Shown here: in pieces, positions 30,075 to 40,183 of the stretch | How positions within the stretch are numbered: position 1 is the stretch's first letter | How the letters are laid out: the number at the start of each line of letters is the position of its first letter | Origin: Sporosarcina thermotolerans | GTDB lineage: Bacteria; Bacillota; Bacilli; Bacillales_A; Planococcaceae | Direction of reading: 5' to 3' | Length of the DNA stretch: 64,000 bases | Assembly: GCF_030067815.1 (NCBI RefSeq) | Contig: NZ_CP125968.1 | Span: 2,782,001 to 2,846,000, forward strand | Position numbers and translations under genes: made by a program | Notes under the pieces: generated by a model | What the model saw: only the letters and a program-made list of their open reading frames with translations | Databases searched by the model: none | Told to the model about the DNA's origin: nothing

Positions 30075-32394
30075 TCGGATGCCTCCTCTAATGCAATTGC
30101 TAATACTTCTTCAGCATCCGAAACAAGCTTGAATGTCAGCTCACTACGTACACTTTCAGGTATATCTTCAATATCACGTTCATTCGCTTCTGGCAAAATA
30201 ATCGTTGTCAATCCCGCCCGATGAGCGCTCAACGATTTCTCTTTCACTCCGCCAATCGGCAACACTCTGCCCCGAAGTGTGATTTCACCAGTCATTCCAA
30301 CTTCCCGACGGATTGGCCGCTTTGTCAATGACGAAACTAAAGCAGTTGCAATCGTTACACCCGCAGAAGGGCCATCTTTAGGGACTGCGCCTTCCGGTAC
30401 GTGGATGTGAATGTCGCTTTTTTCATGGAATTCGGGGTCAATCTTGAACTCCTCCGCCTTGGATCTAACGTAGGAAAGTGCTGTTTGGGCGGATTCTTTC
30501 ATGACATCCCCTAATTTTCCAGTCAGTATCAATTTCCCTTTGCCTGGTGACAGTGAAACCTCTATTTGTAAAGTATCCCCACCAACCGTCGTATAGGCAA
30601 GACCTGTCGCTACACCAATCTGGTTTTTCTTTTCAGCCTGACCATAGCTATGCTTTTTCTTGCCTAAAAGTGTTTCGAGGGTCTTTGCACTGACGGTAAC
30701 ACTTTTCTTTTCCCCAGTAACAATTTGTTTTGCGGCTCTTCTGCAAATCCTCGCAATTTCACGTTCCAAACCGCGGACGCCTGCTTCCCTTGTGTAATAA
30801 CGAACAATATTTTTGATTGCTTCATCATTTATACGCACTTGGGACTTTGTAAGGCCATGTTCTTTTAACTGTTTTGGAATCAGATGATTTTTAGCAATTG
30901 CCTGTTTCTCTATTTCTGTATAGCCTGGAATTGAAATAACTTCCATTCGATCCCTTAATGGACCTGGTATCGAGCCTAAATCATTCGAAGTGGCGATGAA
31001 CAGGACATTTGATAGATCATACGGCTCCTCAATGTAATGGTCGCTGAAGGTGGAGTTTTGCTCTGGATCCAAAACCTCAAGCATTGCAGCAGAAGGGTCT
31101 CCCCTAAAGTCGTTAGACATTTTATCAATCTCATCAAGCAGAAATACCGGATTTACCTTACCTGCTTTTTTCATACCTTGTATGATCCGTCCTGGCATTG
31201 CACCGACATAAGTGCGACGATGCCCTCTTATTTCGGATTCATCCCTTACACCACCGAGTGAAATTCTGACAAAAGTCCGTCCTAACGATTCCGCAATCGA
31301 ACGGGCAAGAGATGTCTTCCCTACACCCGGAGGACCGTCAAGACAAAGAATTGGACCACGCAATGAATTGGTCATTTGACGGACGGCTAAATATTCCAAA
31401 ATTCGTTCCTTAACAGATTCCAACCCTTCATGGTCGCGATTTAAGATTGTTTCCGAACGTTTAATGTCCAACTGATCATCCGATGCATCTGACCAAGGTA
31501 AAGCAATCAACCAATCGATGTAATTCCGGATAACCCCGCTTTCAGCTGATGCTGAATGGATTTTTCATAACGATCAAGTTCTCTGAATGCAGCTTCTTTA
31601 ACATGATCGGGCATTCCTGCATTTTCGATTTTCTCAGTTAACTCGACAACCTCGATGCTTTTTCCATCTTTGTCCCCAAGTTCTTTTTGAATAGCCTTCA
31701 TCTGTTCGCGCAGATAAAATTCTTTTTGTGTCCGTTCCATTGCTTCTTTTACACGGTTGTTGATCTTCCGTTCCAATTCAAGAATTTCCTGTTCATTATG
31801 TAGCTTATTAATAAGGAATTCTAGACGCTCTTTCACATCGATGATTTCAAGAATCTCCTGTTTTGCGGAAACCTTCAATGGTAAATGTGAAGCAATCATA
31901 TCCGCAAGCCTTCCGGGTTCTTCGATGGTAGCGATTGAATCGAACGTCTCTTGTGACACCTTCGCCGAATAAGTGGCGAAGTTCTTGAAATACGGAAGCA
32001 ATGTACGCATAAGCGCAATGCTTTCTGGGCCAGCTTCTGTATCTTCTGGAATCCTTTCTATATCAACAACTGGATATAAATCGGCTTCCTCATAATTCGT
32101 CCATTTTGCACGTTCAATGCCTTCGATATATAACCGGTATGTTCCATTATTCAGTTCAGTCAATGATTTGACGTGAGCTAATAGACCAATTTTATATAGG
32201 TCATCCGCGTCGGGGCTTTCAACGCTTGTATCTTTTTGTGAAGCAAGCATGATTAGATTACCATTTGCAATTGCATGCTCCACCGCAAATACGGAGCGCT
32301 CTCTCCCGACGTCAATATGTAAAACCATCGTCGGGTAAACCAACATCCCGCGCAAAGGCAACAAAGGCACTTGTAGCTTTTTTTTCTTTGGCAT
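30071..32394 (-). CDS. lon: ATP-dependent protease Lon (frameshifted)
   Basis: About 775 residues in two frames: LAN domain (about 10-200), coiled coil, AAA+ module (Walker [13 protein letters not shown], Walker B FLLDEIDK), and protease domain with the Ser-Lys dyad ([10 protein letters not shown]). The break is at the T5 run 31561-31565; one more base joins DRYEK to [17 protein letters not shown]. Start at the ATG 32394 after GGAGGTGA. It degrades damaged and regulatory proteins. In B. subtilis lonB lies between clpX and lonA; there is only 120 bp here, so lonB is missing. Confidence 0.95.
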
Positions 32395-32514
32395 GCGGAA
32401 GTCACCTCCATAAGATATGTATATCCAATTTGGCCAGTCATATAAGGTGGAAAAAGCCGACAACCGAAGAGCGAAAAGATCGCATCGCCGGAGTCAGCTT
32501 GATTCCTCCAAATA

Positions 32515-33783
32515 TCATGCCGTATTTTTCTCTTGATCGAGATCGAATATTGTACCATCTTCTCGATAAAGAATCGGGCTTGATTTCTTTAGGACGGATT
32601 CTTTCGTAATGATACATTCTGTAACTTCATCAAGCGATGGAAGTTCATACATGATATCCAACATTATGTTTTCAATTATTGAACGCAAGCCACGTGCACC
32701 CGTTTTCCGTTCAATCGCTTCTTTAGCAATTTCTAAAAGTGCATCCTCTTCAAACTTCAATTCAACCCCGTCAAGTTCAACCATTTTTTGATATTGCTTT
32801 ACAATGGCATTTTTAGGGACTGTGAGGATTTGGTAAAGCGTCTGCTCATCTAACTGTTCAAGCGTTGCAATTACAGGCAAACGGCCGATGAATTCTGGAA
32901 TAAGGCCAAAACGCTGTAAATCTTCAGGAATTAGCTTCGAAAGCAAAGAAGCTTCTTCTGTCGGAGTTTCTTCCGTATTCGTTCCAAATCCAATCACTTT
33001 TTGCCCAGTACGACGCTTAATGATTTCTTCCATTCCATCGAATGCTCCGCCAACGATGAATAAGATATTCGTCGTGTCGATTTGAAGGAATTCTTGATGT
33101 GGATGCTTACGTCCTCCTTGAGGTGGAACACTCGCAACCGTACCTTCAAGAATTTTCAGCAACGCCTGCTGAACCCCTTCACCGGAGACATCACGAGTAA
33201 TGGATGCATTTTCCGATTTACGTGCGACCTTATCGATTTCATCGATGTAAATGATACCTTTTTCAGCACGCTCAATATCAAAATCCGCAGCTTGAATAAG
33301 TTTCAAAAGAATATTCTCAACATCCTCGCCGACATATCCCGCTTCAGTTAGTGAAGTAGCATCAGCGATTGCAAAAGGCACATCCAATATACGCGCCAAA
33401 GTTTGTGCCAATAGAGTTTTACCGCTACCAGTTGGACCGATCAAAACAATATTCGATTTAGCGATCTCAACATCATCAACCTTGCTATTCGTGTTGATAC
33501 GTTTGTAGTGATTGTATACAGCAACGGCTAATGACTTTTTAGCACGATCCTGGCCAATAATATATTCATCTAAAATGCCTTGGATTTCACGTGGTTTTGG
33601 AACGTCTTTTAGCTCGAAATGTTCATCGAGGCCTACTTCCTCCTCAACGATTTCCGCGCATAGTTCAACACATTCATCACAAATATAGACACCCTGACCT
33701 GCAACTAATTTTCTAACTTGGTCTTGGGTTTTACCACAGAAAGAACAGCTTAGATTATCTTTTTCATCATTAAATTTGAACAT
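32515..33783 (-). CDS. clpX: ATP-dependent Clp protease ATPase subunit ClpX
   Basis: 422 residues. The zinc domain has CSFCGKTQ and CDECVELC; the AAA+ domain has [20 protein letters not shown], the pore loop GYVGEDVE, and the ClpP-contacting IGF loop (KVIGFGTN). It unfolds substrates for ClpP. The ATG at 33783 is preferred over a GTG three codons earlier that lies in the ribosome site GGGGTGA. It lies downstream of tig and upstream of lon. Confidence 0.97.
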   Translation of the reverse strand: MFKFNDEKDNLSCSFCGKTQDQVRKLVAGQGVYICDECVELCAEIVEEEVGLDEHFELKDVPKPREIQGILDEYIIGQDRAKKSLAVAVYNHYKRINTNSKVDDVEIAKSNIVLIGPTGSGKTLLAQTLARILDVPFAIADATSLTEAGYVGEDVENILLKLIQAADFDIERAEKGIIYIDEIDKVARKSENASITRDVSGEGVQQALLKILEGTVASVPPQGGRKHPHQEFLQIDTTNILFIVGGAFDGMEEIIKRRTGQKVIGFGTNTEETPTEEASLLSKLIPEDLQRFGLIPEFIGRLPVIATLEQLDEQTLYQILTVPKNAIVKQYQKMVELDGVELKFEEDALLEIAKEAIERKTGARGLRSIIENIMLDIMYELPSLDEVTECIITKESVLKKSSPILYREDGTIFDLDQEKNTA

Positions 33784-33883
33784 CAAGCTCACCCCTATTC
33801 AAGTGACAATCTTACAAGATTCCCTCGTTTTAAGCAACTAATTCGAACTGCTCATCATTTACCAAAAGGGATAATTTTAGCTA

Positions 33884-33916
33884 TGAAAAACAAGGTACGG
33901 AAAACCGCACCTTGTA
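33884..33916 (-). terminator. Terminator after tig
   Basis: ACAAGGTACGG / CCGCACCTTGT stem with a four-base loop; on the minus strand it is followed by TTTTTC. Confidence 0.85.
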
Positions 33917-33930
33917 TTATTCAACTACAA

Positions 33931-35216
33931 TTATTCAGTGATTTTAGCGTTTGCTACTAAGAATTCAACGGCTTTATTGAATTTCAAATCATTTTCAAGA
34001 ACTCTTGTACCGCCTAAAGTTTGTTTGATTTGATCAATTTCCATCTTAAACTGTTCAGCCATTTTTTCAAGTTCAGCGTTGATTTCCTCTTCAGTTACTT
34101 CAAGGTTTTCAGCCGCACCGATTGCCTCAAGTGTTAATGAAACACGAACACGATTAAGTGCATCGTCTCTCATTTGGCCACGTAAAGCCGCTTCGTCTTG
34201 ACCAGAGAATTGGAAGTAAAGTTCAAGGTTCATGCCTTGCATTTGAAGGCGTTGACCGAACTCATCTACCATACGGTCGACTTCAGAATCGATCATTACT
34301 TCTGGAATATCGATTTCAGCGTTTCTTGCAGCAGCTTCTACAAGATCATCACGCAATGCTGTTTCAGAAGCACCTTTTTCTCTTCAGCACTTTGTTCTTT
34401 TAATTTTGTACGAAGAGCTTCAAGGCTTTCAACTTCTTCGTCGATTTCTTTTGCAAGATCATCGTCAAGTGCAGGAATTTCTTTTGATTTGATTTCGTGA
34501 ATTTTCACTTTGAATACAGCAGGTTTTCCAGCTAATTCAGCAGCGTGATATTCTTCTGGGAAAGAAACCTCAACGTCTTTTTCTTCGCCTACTTTTAAAC
34601 CAACAAGTTGCTCTTCAAATCCTGGAATGAATGAACCTGAACCGATTTCAAGGTCATATCCTTCAGCTTTACCGCCTTCAAAAGCTTCGCCATCAACGAA
34701 TCCTTCAAAATCAAGGTTTACTGTGTCGCCGTTTTCTACAGCGCCGTCTTCTTTGATAACCATTTCAGCAAATGTTTGTTGACGTTCTTTTAGTTGCTCT
34801 TCGATTTCTTCGTCAGTAACTTCAATTTCTTGACGTTTCACTTCAAGGCCTTTATAGTCACCAAGTTTAACTTCTGGCTTCAAAGTAACATGTGCTTTGA
34901 AGATAAGCGCTTTGCCTTTTTCCATTTCGTCAATTTCGATTTCTGGTTGTGCAATCGGCTCTACGCCTGATTCGTCAAGTGCGTTTGAATATGCTTCCGG
35001 AAGGATGATGTCAAGCGCGTCATTGTAAAGTGCTTCCACACCGTACATTCTTTCGAACATTTTACGTGGCATTTTCCCTTTACGGAATCCTGGTGCTTGA
35101 ACCGTTTTTACAACCTTCTTGAATGCTTCATCAATTGCAGCGTCCACTTTTTCAGCAGGCACCTCAACTGTTAGTGTACCTTTATTACCTTCTTCTTTTT
35201 CCCATTTAACAGACAT
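33931..35216 (-). CDS. tig: Trigger factor (frameshifted)
   Basis: About 428 residues in two frames. The ribosome-binding domain contains the [17 protein letters not shown] signature (about 43-59), the PPIase domain follows (about 150-245), and the C-terminal chaperone arms end at ANAKITE. The break is at the T5 run 34375-34379; one more base restores [16 protein letters not shown]. It catches nascent chains at the exit tunnel. ATG at 35216 after GGAGG. Confidence 0.95.
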
Positions 35217-35341
35217 TAAAAAAACCTCCGAATCATTATGACCAATATATTTTCGTTATTGAATACGCCATTTTCAACCCTTACAGTATATCATAGTCTT
35301 TCTATCTTTCAACAGATTTAATGCGTTATCTATCTGTCTGC

Positions 35342-36309
35342 TCATCGATTTTTTTTTATCAACGAATTCAATTCCGCGGCTGGCATAGGCTCCCCTAAAA
35401 ACATGCTTTCTATGTATTGTGTATAAGCGTTTGCGACTTCTTCCGTTGAATAGCCATCCCAGTTAAATGGATATGCGATTATTCCATAGCGCTGACTCGC
35501 ATCGATCGCCATCTGCATCCTTGACGGTCCTTCTCCGCTATTTCACCTATACGATTAACCACCTCAATTGAACGCTCATCCTGTCCGGGAAGATTGAGCT
35601 TAGAAGGAATGACTTTTTTAGTGTTCCCAAATTTTTTGACGGACACTTCTTCGTCATATCCGGATTCGTAAAGTAGGACAAGGGCATACGTAATGACGAT
35701 TGGATGTATTTCATCCTTTTGGACAACCTCTGCAAGAACTTTTTTTATTGAATTATCGAACGAACCATTTTCAAATGCAACAAGCAATTCTTGTTGTTCA
35801 TCTACTGATAAGTCCATGAATTGCTCTATGGTAAAGTGTTCGTTGATGTCTCCTGATTCGTCATGGTCGACGTATCTATGGGAAAGTCTTCTGTTCAGCT
35901 CTCGTAAATAATTGAATTTCTTCACCATTTCTGGCGGCACAATTTCTTCATCAAGGAGTGCTTCGATTGTCATTTCAACTTCTTCATAGTGCTGTAATTG
36001 AATGCTGATTGCCAGGTATAATTCCATAGCGTAGAGATATTCTGTTGTTCCGCTATGAAGTAATTGGGTGGCAACTTTTTTAGCTCTATCGAAATTCTGT
36101 GATTCGTATAAGGCTATTGCGTATGGTGCAAGTAGCCGTGGGTTTTCAGGATCGAAATGATATACTTGTTCAAACGCTTCCACTGCTCCTTTGAAGTCGG
36201 TGTCTTCAACGGCATCCAATCCTTTATCAATCAGTTGTTCCAGGGCACCAGGGAACATGACGACGTTATCCTTTTTTAAAAGCTTTCCATATCTATGTCT
36301 GTTTCTCAC
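35342..36309 (-). CDS. ysoA: TPR-repeat protein YsoA-like (frameshifted)
   Basis: About 323 residues if joined. The first part has tetratricopeptide-like helices (AVEAFEQVYHFDPENPRL and following), the second a short C-terminal tail beginning GPSRMQMAIDASQRYG and ending LNSLIKKNR. The break is near 35525-35540. Combined length is close to B. subtilis YsoA (336), which also lies just upstream of tig. Function unknown. The GTG at 36309 follows GAAGGTGA; earlier in-frame TTG is less likely. Confidence 0.75.
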
Positions 36310-36818
36310 GGGTCTCACCTTCTTTCGTCCTTCCAATATATCACATAGGATTTTCTAACTGGAAATGAAATAATCGTACTTGGTAAACGTTTAATCACGG
36401 ATTTACGCTTCAGGCGGACGCTTTCCGCTGCAATCCTAGGAGATTGTTTTTAATTTGAATTACGTTAAATAAAATTCCTTCTATATAAGATTTCCTTTAT
36501 GACTTAGAAATAAACTGCCATGCAAGAAAAAGAAAGTTCCACATTTAAGGAGATTAATCCTTAATTATTTATTATGACGTCGTGACCCAGTTGGGACTAA
36601 AGTAACGAAACGACGATATCTATTGAAATTTGACCGATAACTTCGCGAAAGTGACCGATAACTCGTGCCGATTGACCGATATCTTGCCTGCGGAAAAATC
36701 CCCACGCAAAAAAACGCTACCGTCACACTTGACTGAAGCGGTTTTCATTTAAATAATTCTTTAAATACCAACACCTAAATGTTCACCCCACATTTCCTTT
36801 GAAGTCTTACGGTAGATC
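36310..36818. other. Gene-free region with two repeat types
   Basis: Holds a copy of a dispersed sequence (ACGCTTCAGGCGGACGCTTT, about 36405-36424) and a 21-bp-period array (see separate entry). At 36707-36750, on the minus strand, a weak hairpin with an inner GTCA-AGTG-TGAC stem runs into TTTTTTT and may terminate mazEF. No coding potential seen. Confidence 0.6.
36631..36693. repeat. 21-bp-period direct repeat array, motif TGACCGATA
   Basis: TGACCGAT occurs at 36631, 36652 and 36673, spaced exactly 21 bp, each followed by a divergent 12-13 bp part. A weak fourth unit may precede them (CGACGATAT near 36611). Intergenic, between ysoA and mazF. Confidence 0.8.
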
Positions 36819-37160
36819 TTACTCTTCTATAAGTAAAAATGTACTAATCAAGTTTAGGCATTCAATTATTGTTTCTTCCGGGGCTTGGCCTTCGATGTTC
36901 AATCCTCTTGAACGCCAATCAAGGCTTTTTACTTGATCCGTTAATATAACTCCGTTTATTGCCAATCCATATGGTATTTCAACTTCAAAAGGGTAGCCTT
37001 TTTGTTGAGTTGTTATAGGGCAGACAACGGAAAATCCTGTTAGATCGTTAAAGGACTTTGGGGATAAAACGATGGCCGGGCGACGGCCACGTTGTTCATG
37101 CCCTGATTGGGGGGAGAAGTTTAAATACACCAAATCCCCACGATTAGGTACTTGTGTCAA
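36819..37160 (-). CDS. mazF: MazF-family endoribonuclease toxin
   Basis: 113 residues beginning MTQVPNRGDLVYLNFSPQSGHEQRGRRPAIVL, with the conserved GDLVY, GHEQxGRRPA and VLTDQVKSLDW motifs of the MazF/PemK fold. It would cut mRNA at short sequence sites when free of antitoxin. It overlaps the antitoxin gene by 4 bp. It is a second, accessory-type mazEF unrelated in position to the chromosomal ndoAI locus. Confidence 0.93.
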   Translation of the reverse strand: MTQVPNRGDLVYLNFSPQSGHEQRGRRPAIVLSPKSFNDLTGFSVVCPITTQQKGYPFEVEIPYGLAINGVILTDQVKSLDWRSRGLNIEGQAPEETIIECLNLISTFLLIEE

Positions 37161-37390
37161 ATATGTTCATTCCCCTCAGTCCCAAAATCGATTTCATGAT
37201 GCTTGTTTTCGGGTGTGATTTTTGCTAATAACTCTTCAAGAGTAGGTTTCTTTTTTAACGGCTTTACGACAAGTGTTTGGTTAGTATCAACGCTCAATAC
37301 AACCTCAGTCCCCTCTGAGATATTTACTTGTTGTGCAATAGTAGCCGGGATACGTAAACCAAGACTATTACCCCATTTTTGTACCTTCAC
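37157..37390 (-). CDS. mazE: MazE-family antitoxin
   Basis: 77 residues. The N-terminal SpoVT/AbrB-type swapped hairpin reads VQKWGNSLGLRIPATIAQQ, followed by an acidic C-terminal tail that would wrap MazF. The GTG at 37390 has GGAGGGG five bases upstream; the frame is open far further upstream but without a ribosome site. It forms a type II toxin-antitoxin operon with mazF, in the usual antitoxin-first order. Confidence 0.9.
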   Translation of the reverse strand: MKVQKWGNSLGLRIPATIAQQVNISEGTEVVLSVDTNQTLVVKPLKKKPTLEELLAKITPENKHHEIDFGTEGNEHI

Positions 37391-37586
37391 AACAACCCCT
37401 CCTCGTATTGGATTCATTGTACCATACCCCTTTCCGCGTCGTATAGTCACAGTATATACATACAGGGAAGAGACTATTACTGACATCACAAAAATAAGTG
37501 TTAGGTGCCAGGTTCTAACCAATTCTGAATGCAATGGGCACACCAAAAATCAACGATCGATGGGGTTACATACCACCCGACATTTC

Positions 37587-38126
37587 CTACTGCTTCTCCA
37601 ATTGGTTACGGAGCCGGATCAAATATTCCGGTGAGTCCAGAGGATCGTTGACAATCATCTCAATTACGCATAGTTCACCCATCTGCGCTTTCACCGCCAT
37701 CTCAATCGCCTCATCCAGTTCCTGGTTGGTACGCACCTTAACAGCGAATGCCTTGCCTCCGAAGGCTTCGGCCAGTTGCGTATAGTGCCAGGCAGGAATT
37801 TGATTGTATCTCTGATTTGATGTCTTGACGTTCAAATATTTTTCAATTGTGTAGCCGCTATTGTTAAGGATAAACAGAATTGGACGACAGCCATTGTCCA
37901 GCAAAGTGCTGATTTCTTGGAATGTCACTTGCAAGGAGCCTTCCCCGGTAAATAGAAGCACACGTCTATGTGGTGCCGCAATGCTTGCACCTAACGTGGC
38001 TGGCGTTGCATAACCGATGCTTTGCCAGCCCTGCTGGCAAATATATTCTGCCCCCGTGGGAAGCCGTACGCGTATCCATGCTGTAAGGGCTGCTTTTCTT
38101 ATCTCGTAATTTTTTTCGAAATCTGT
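37587..38126 (-). pseudogene. C-terminal remnant of a thiamine-pyrophosphate decarboxylase (indolepyruvate/ketoacid decarboxylase type)
   Basis: An open frame of about 179 codons encodes AEYICQQGWQSIGYATPATL, then FTGEGSLQVTFQEIST (the GDG-type TPP/Mg motif, here GEG) and NNSGYTIEKYLN. This is the C-terminal TPP domain of the pyruvate/indolepyruvate decarboxylase family. The N-terminal two thirds are missing and the frame opens right after a stop at 38127, so it is a remnant. The Asp-to-Glu change in the Mg motif would be harmful too. Confidence 0.85.
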
Positions 38127-38345
38127 TCATTCCCTTACCTCCCATTCACTTAATCAAGATAACGCTTTTCATCTGCGTAATTTGGACTGATTAAATAGGA
38201 CCATACATAATGTAGAATGTTCCTATTTTATTAGTTATATTAAAATAGTGTAAGTTGGAATATTTTTCATAAGACCAAATGCAAATATCGTTATACCAAA
38301 ATTGTCGAGAGGGTTCAAGAACCATTGTTAATTAAATCAAAAAGT

Positions 38346-38655
38346 GCGTCCTATCCAATTCAAGGATAGGACGCGCTACAGTCATCTAACTTATTTATTT
38401 CATCATATACCCGTTTGGAAAAGTTATAATCTCTTGAACATGGTCGCCTATTGATTCATACGTTCCCCTGGCCATAAAACAGCACAAATCCCTCATAAAA
38501 TTCCCTAAACACGCATAAATAGCTCTATACAAGCATAAATCACGTTAAACGCTCATAAACGTCTATAATCCCGCATAATAGCAGCAGGTAAAAATAAAAA
38601 AAGCCCAAAACCTAATTTTCAAGGTTTCGCACGTTTAGGTACGTCCCTGGAGTAC
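38346..38655. repeat. Degenerate copy A of the tRNA-Arg 3' flank
   Basis: About 310 bp aligned by eye with 42428-42750: the same perfect hairpin (GCGTCCTATCC/GGATAGGACGC, 38346-38374), CTACAGTCATCT, a CATAAAT array, an AACCT/AGGTTTCG terminator-like stem and ACGTCCC(T)GGAG, which resembles the last bases of the tRNA-Arg gene. Copy B adjoins the intact tRNA. The two copies bracket about 4 kb. Confidence 0.75.
38473..38580. repeat. 20-bp-period direct repeat array A, motif GCATAAAT
   Basis: CATAA motifs begin at 38473, 38494, 38514, 38534, 38554 and 38574, so the spacing is 20 bp (first step 21). Between motifs the sequence is variable. No cas genes or conserved 28-37-bp repeats, so not CRISPR. 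Confidence 0.85.
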
Positions 38656-38799
38656 TTATAAGTTTTAACTGGGACGTTGATATTACGGGGTTTTGAAAGT
38701 TGTGTGTAGAGTTTGTGTACGCATTTTCTTTTACAAACAAACTCTACACACCCATTACGCTATCTTAAAATGTATTCTTTTTCATATTTTTCTCTACTT

Positions 38800-39630
38800 C
38801 TACATATTTTTGCTTTGTTGCAGTAGTTTCGATACCCCTGTTCTTTCCCATTCTTCCACCAGTTCATATGCTTTTTCAGGAGCATATCCTTTCCCTACAA
38901 GAACCCCCATAAGTATAAATTCTTGTAGAATGTGTAAAGCATTTATTCCTTTTTTAACATCTTCTAACCCTTCGTTGACTAAAAACTCCGTGTATCGTAT
39001 CCATTCATCTGGTGTTTTACCATCAATGAGGGGACTTCCATTATGATGAGCGTTCCCTTTCTCTGCAGACATTGCATCTGCTTTTGTTGAGTGGATCGTT
39101 CCAAATGGATGGTTAGGTGGTGCATAGATAGAATATAGCTTTAACGGAACATTACCGGTATTCCTTAAGTTGTGCCATGTTCCAGCAGGTACAAAAATAG
39201 CCGAATCATCCTCTACACTTCTTCTAAAGTCTAAATGATTTTGATTTTTACCCATTTGTGTAACACCTTGACCTTGTTCTATACGTAAAAACTGATCAAC
39301 GTCAGGATGCATTTCTAAACCGATATCTTCTCCTGGATTCAAGCTCATTAACGTAGTCTGCAGGTGATTTCCAGTCCACAAAGCGGTACGATACGTATTA
39401 TTTTGTTTAGTTGCCTCATTAATATTTATAACAAAAGGACTTCTTCCGTAATCTCTGATTGCCAAACTATTATTACCATTTAATACTTGATATGAATCAA
39501 GTTGATTTACAAGAACAGGACCTTGAGGGTTCCACTGATTTGTGTTCCCACCATAATAATACATCGATGCGTTACTGTAATATGGGTGTTGATATGGATA
39601 CCCATATGTAGGATAATACATTCTTTTCAA
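38800..39630 (-). CDS. Cupin-domain protein with Tyr-rich N-terminus
   Basis: 276 residues. Residues 1-35 are rich in Tyr, Pro and Asn (MKRMYYPTYGYPYQHPYY), then a single-domain cupin (about 75-175) with HPDVDQFLRIEQGQG as motif 1 and FVPAGTWHNLRNTG as motif 2; a helical C-terminal region follows. The metal ligands (His, Glu, His) look intact. The Tyr-rich start is reminiscent of spore coat proteins, and a ferritin-like gene lies beside it, but the function is unknown. Confidence 0.8.
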   Translation of the reverse strand: MKRMYYPTYGYPYQHPYYSNASMYYYGGNTNQWNPQGPVLVNQLDSYQVLNGNNSLAIRDYGRSPFVININEATKQNNTYRTALWTGNHLQTTLMSLNPGEDIGLEMHPDVDQFLRIEQGQGVTQMGKNQNHLDFRRSVEDDSAIFVPAGTWHNLRNTGNVPLKLYSIYAPPNHPFGTIHSTKADAMSAEKGNAHHNGSPLIDGKTPDEWIRYTEFLVNEGLEDVKKGINALHILQEFILMGVLVGKGYAPEKAYELVEEWERTGVSKLLQQSKNM

Positions 39631-39715
39631 CCCTTTCGCAAAATAATATACTATTATATGCTACTTTTTAACAATGTGCTTTCCAGTTATAGATTTCGGG
39701 TTCAGGCAAAATAAA

Positions 39716-39738
39716 AAGCCGAATACAAAGTTCGGCTT
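39716..39738 (-). terminator. Terminator-like hairpin upstream of the cupin gene
   Basis: AAGCCGAA (39716-39723) and TTCGGCTT (39731-39738); on the minus strand the stem runs into TTTTATTTT. It lies between two divergent genes, so no obvious transcript ends here; it could be a remnant or an attenuator. Confidence 0.5.
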
Positions 39739-39763
39739 ACAAAAAACTGGAGGTGAAAATTTA

Positions 39764-39958
39764 ATGAACCGTAACTCCAGGCAACCTTCTACAAACATGA
39801 AAATCATCAATGATCTTTCGAAAGCACTCAATGGAGAATATCGTGCTATTTATTGCTATGAGATATTAGCAAATCTGGCTCCAAAGGCCGGGATTAAAAA
39901 CAGAACTCTATAAATTAGAAATGATGAAATCAAACACTACGATGTGTTGTTCTTGTAA
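39764..39958 (+). pseudogene. Ferritin-like/rubrerythrin-type protein, broken by an in-frame stop
   Basis: ATG at 39764 after TGGAGGTG. The product MNRNSRQPSTNMKIINDLSK continues with NGEYRAIYCYEILANLAP, the first helix of a small ferritin-like fold. It ends at a TAA (39911-39913), but the same frame goes on as IRNDEIKHYDV, which matches the second helix with the ExxH metal motif. One substitution therefore split it. A second stop follows at 39956, so the gene is decayed or badly sequenced. Confidence 0.7.
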
Positions 39959-40183
39959 ACAAACTTTCTTCGGGAATTTAAGTGAATAACAAACACGTCT
40001 GACAAATATTAAGTGGCATCATATTATTAAGTTATTTCTCAAGTTGGTGTATTAGCGGAATCTATCTACATACGAACTCCGACTTAACAAATTGAAGGAA
40101 TTAATAAATGGTTTAGATACTCTTTTTCTAATTAAGAAGATGACCTCGACATTTCGCCAAGATCATCTAATTTCATCTTATAT

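Noticed and set aside
37157..37546. Longer mazE starting at 37546
   Set aside because: The extra 52 codons have no ribosome site and give a hydrophobic stretch not found in MazE; the GTG at 37390 has a strong site.
40071..40140. Short plus-strand coding-like stretch YELRLNKLKELING
   Set aside because: Too short, no start, not attributable to a family; may be a relic of the decayed gene upstream.
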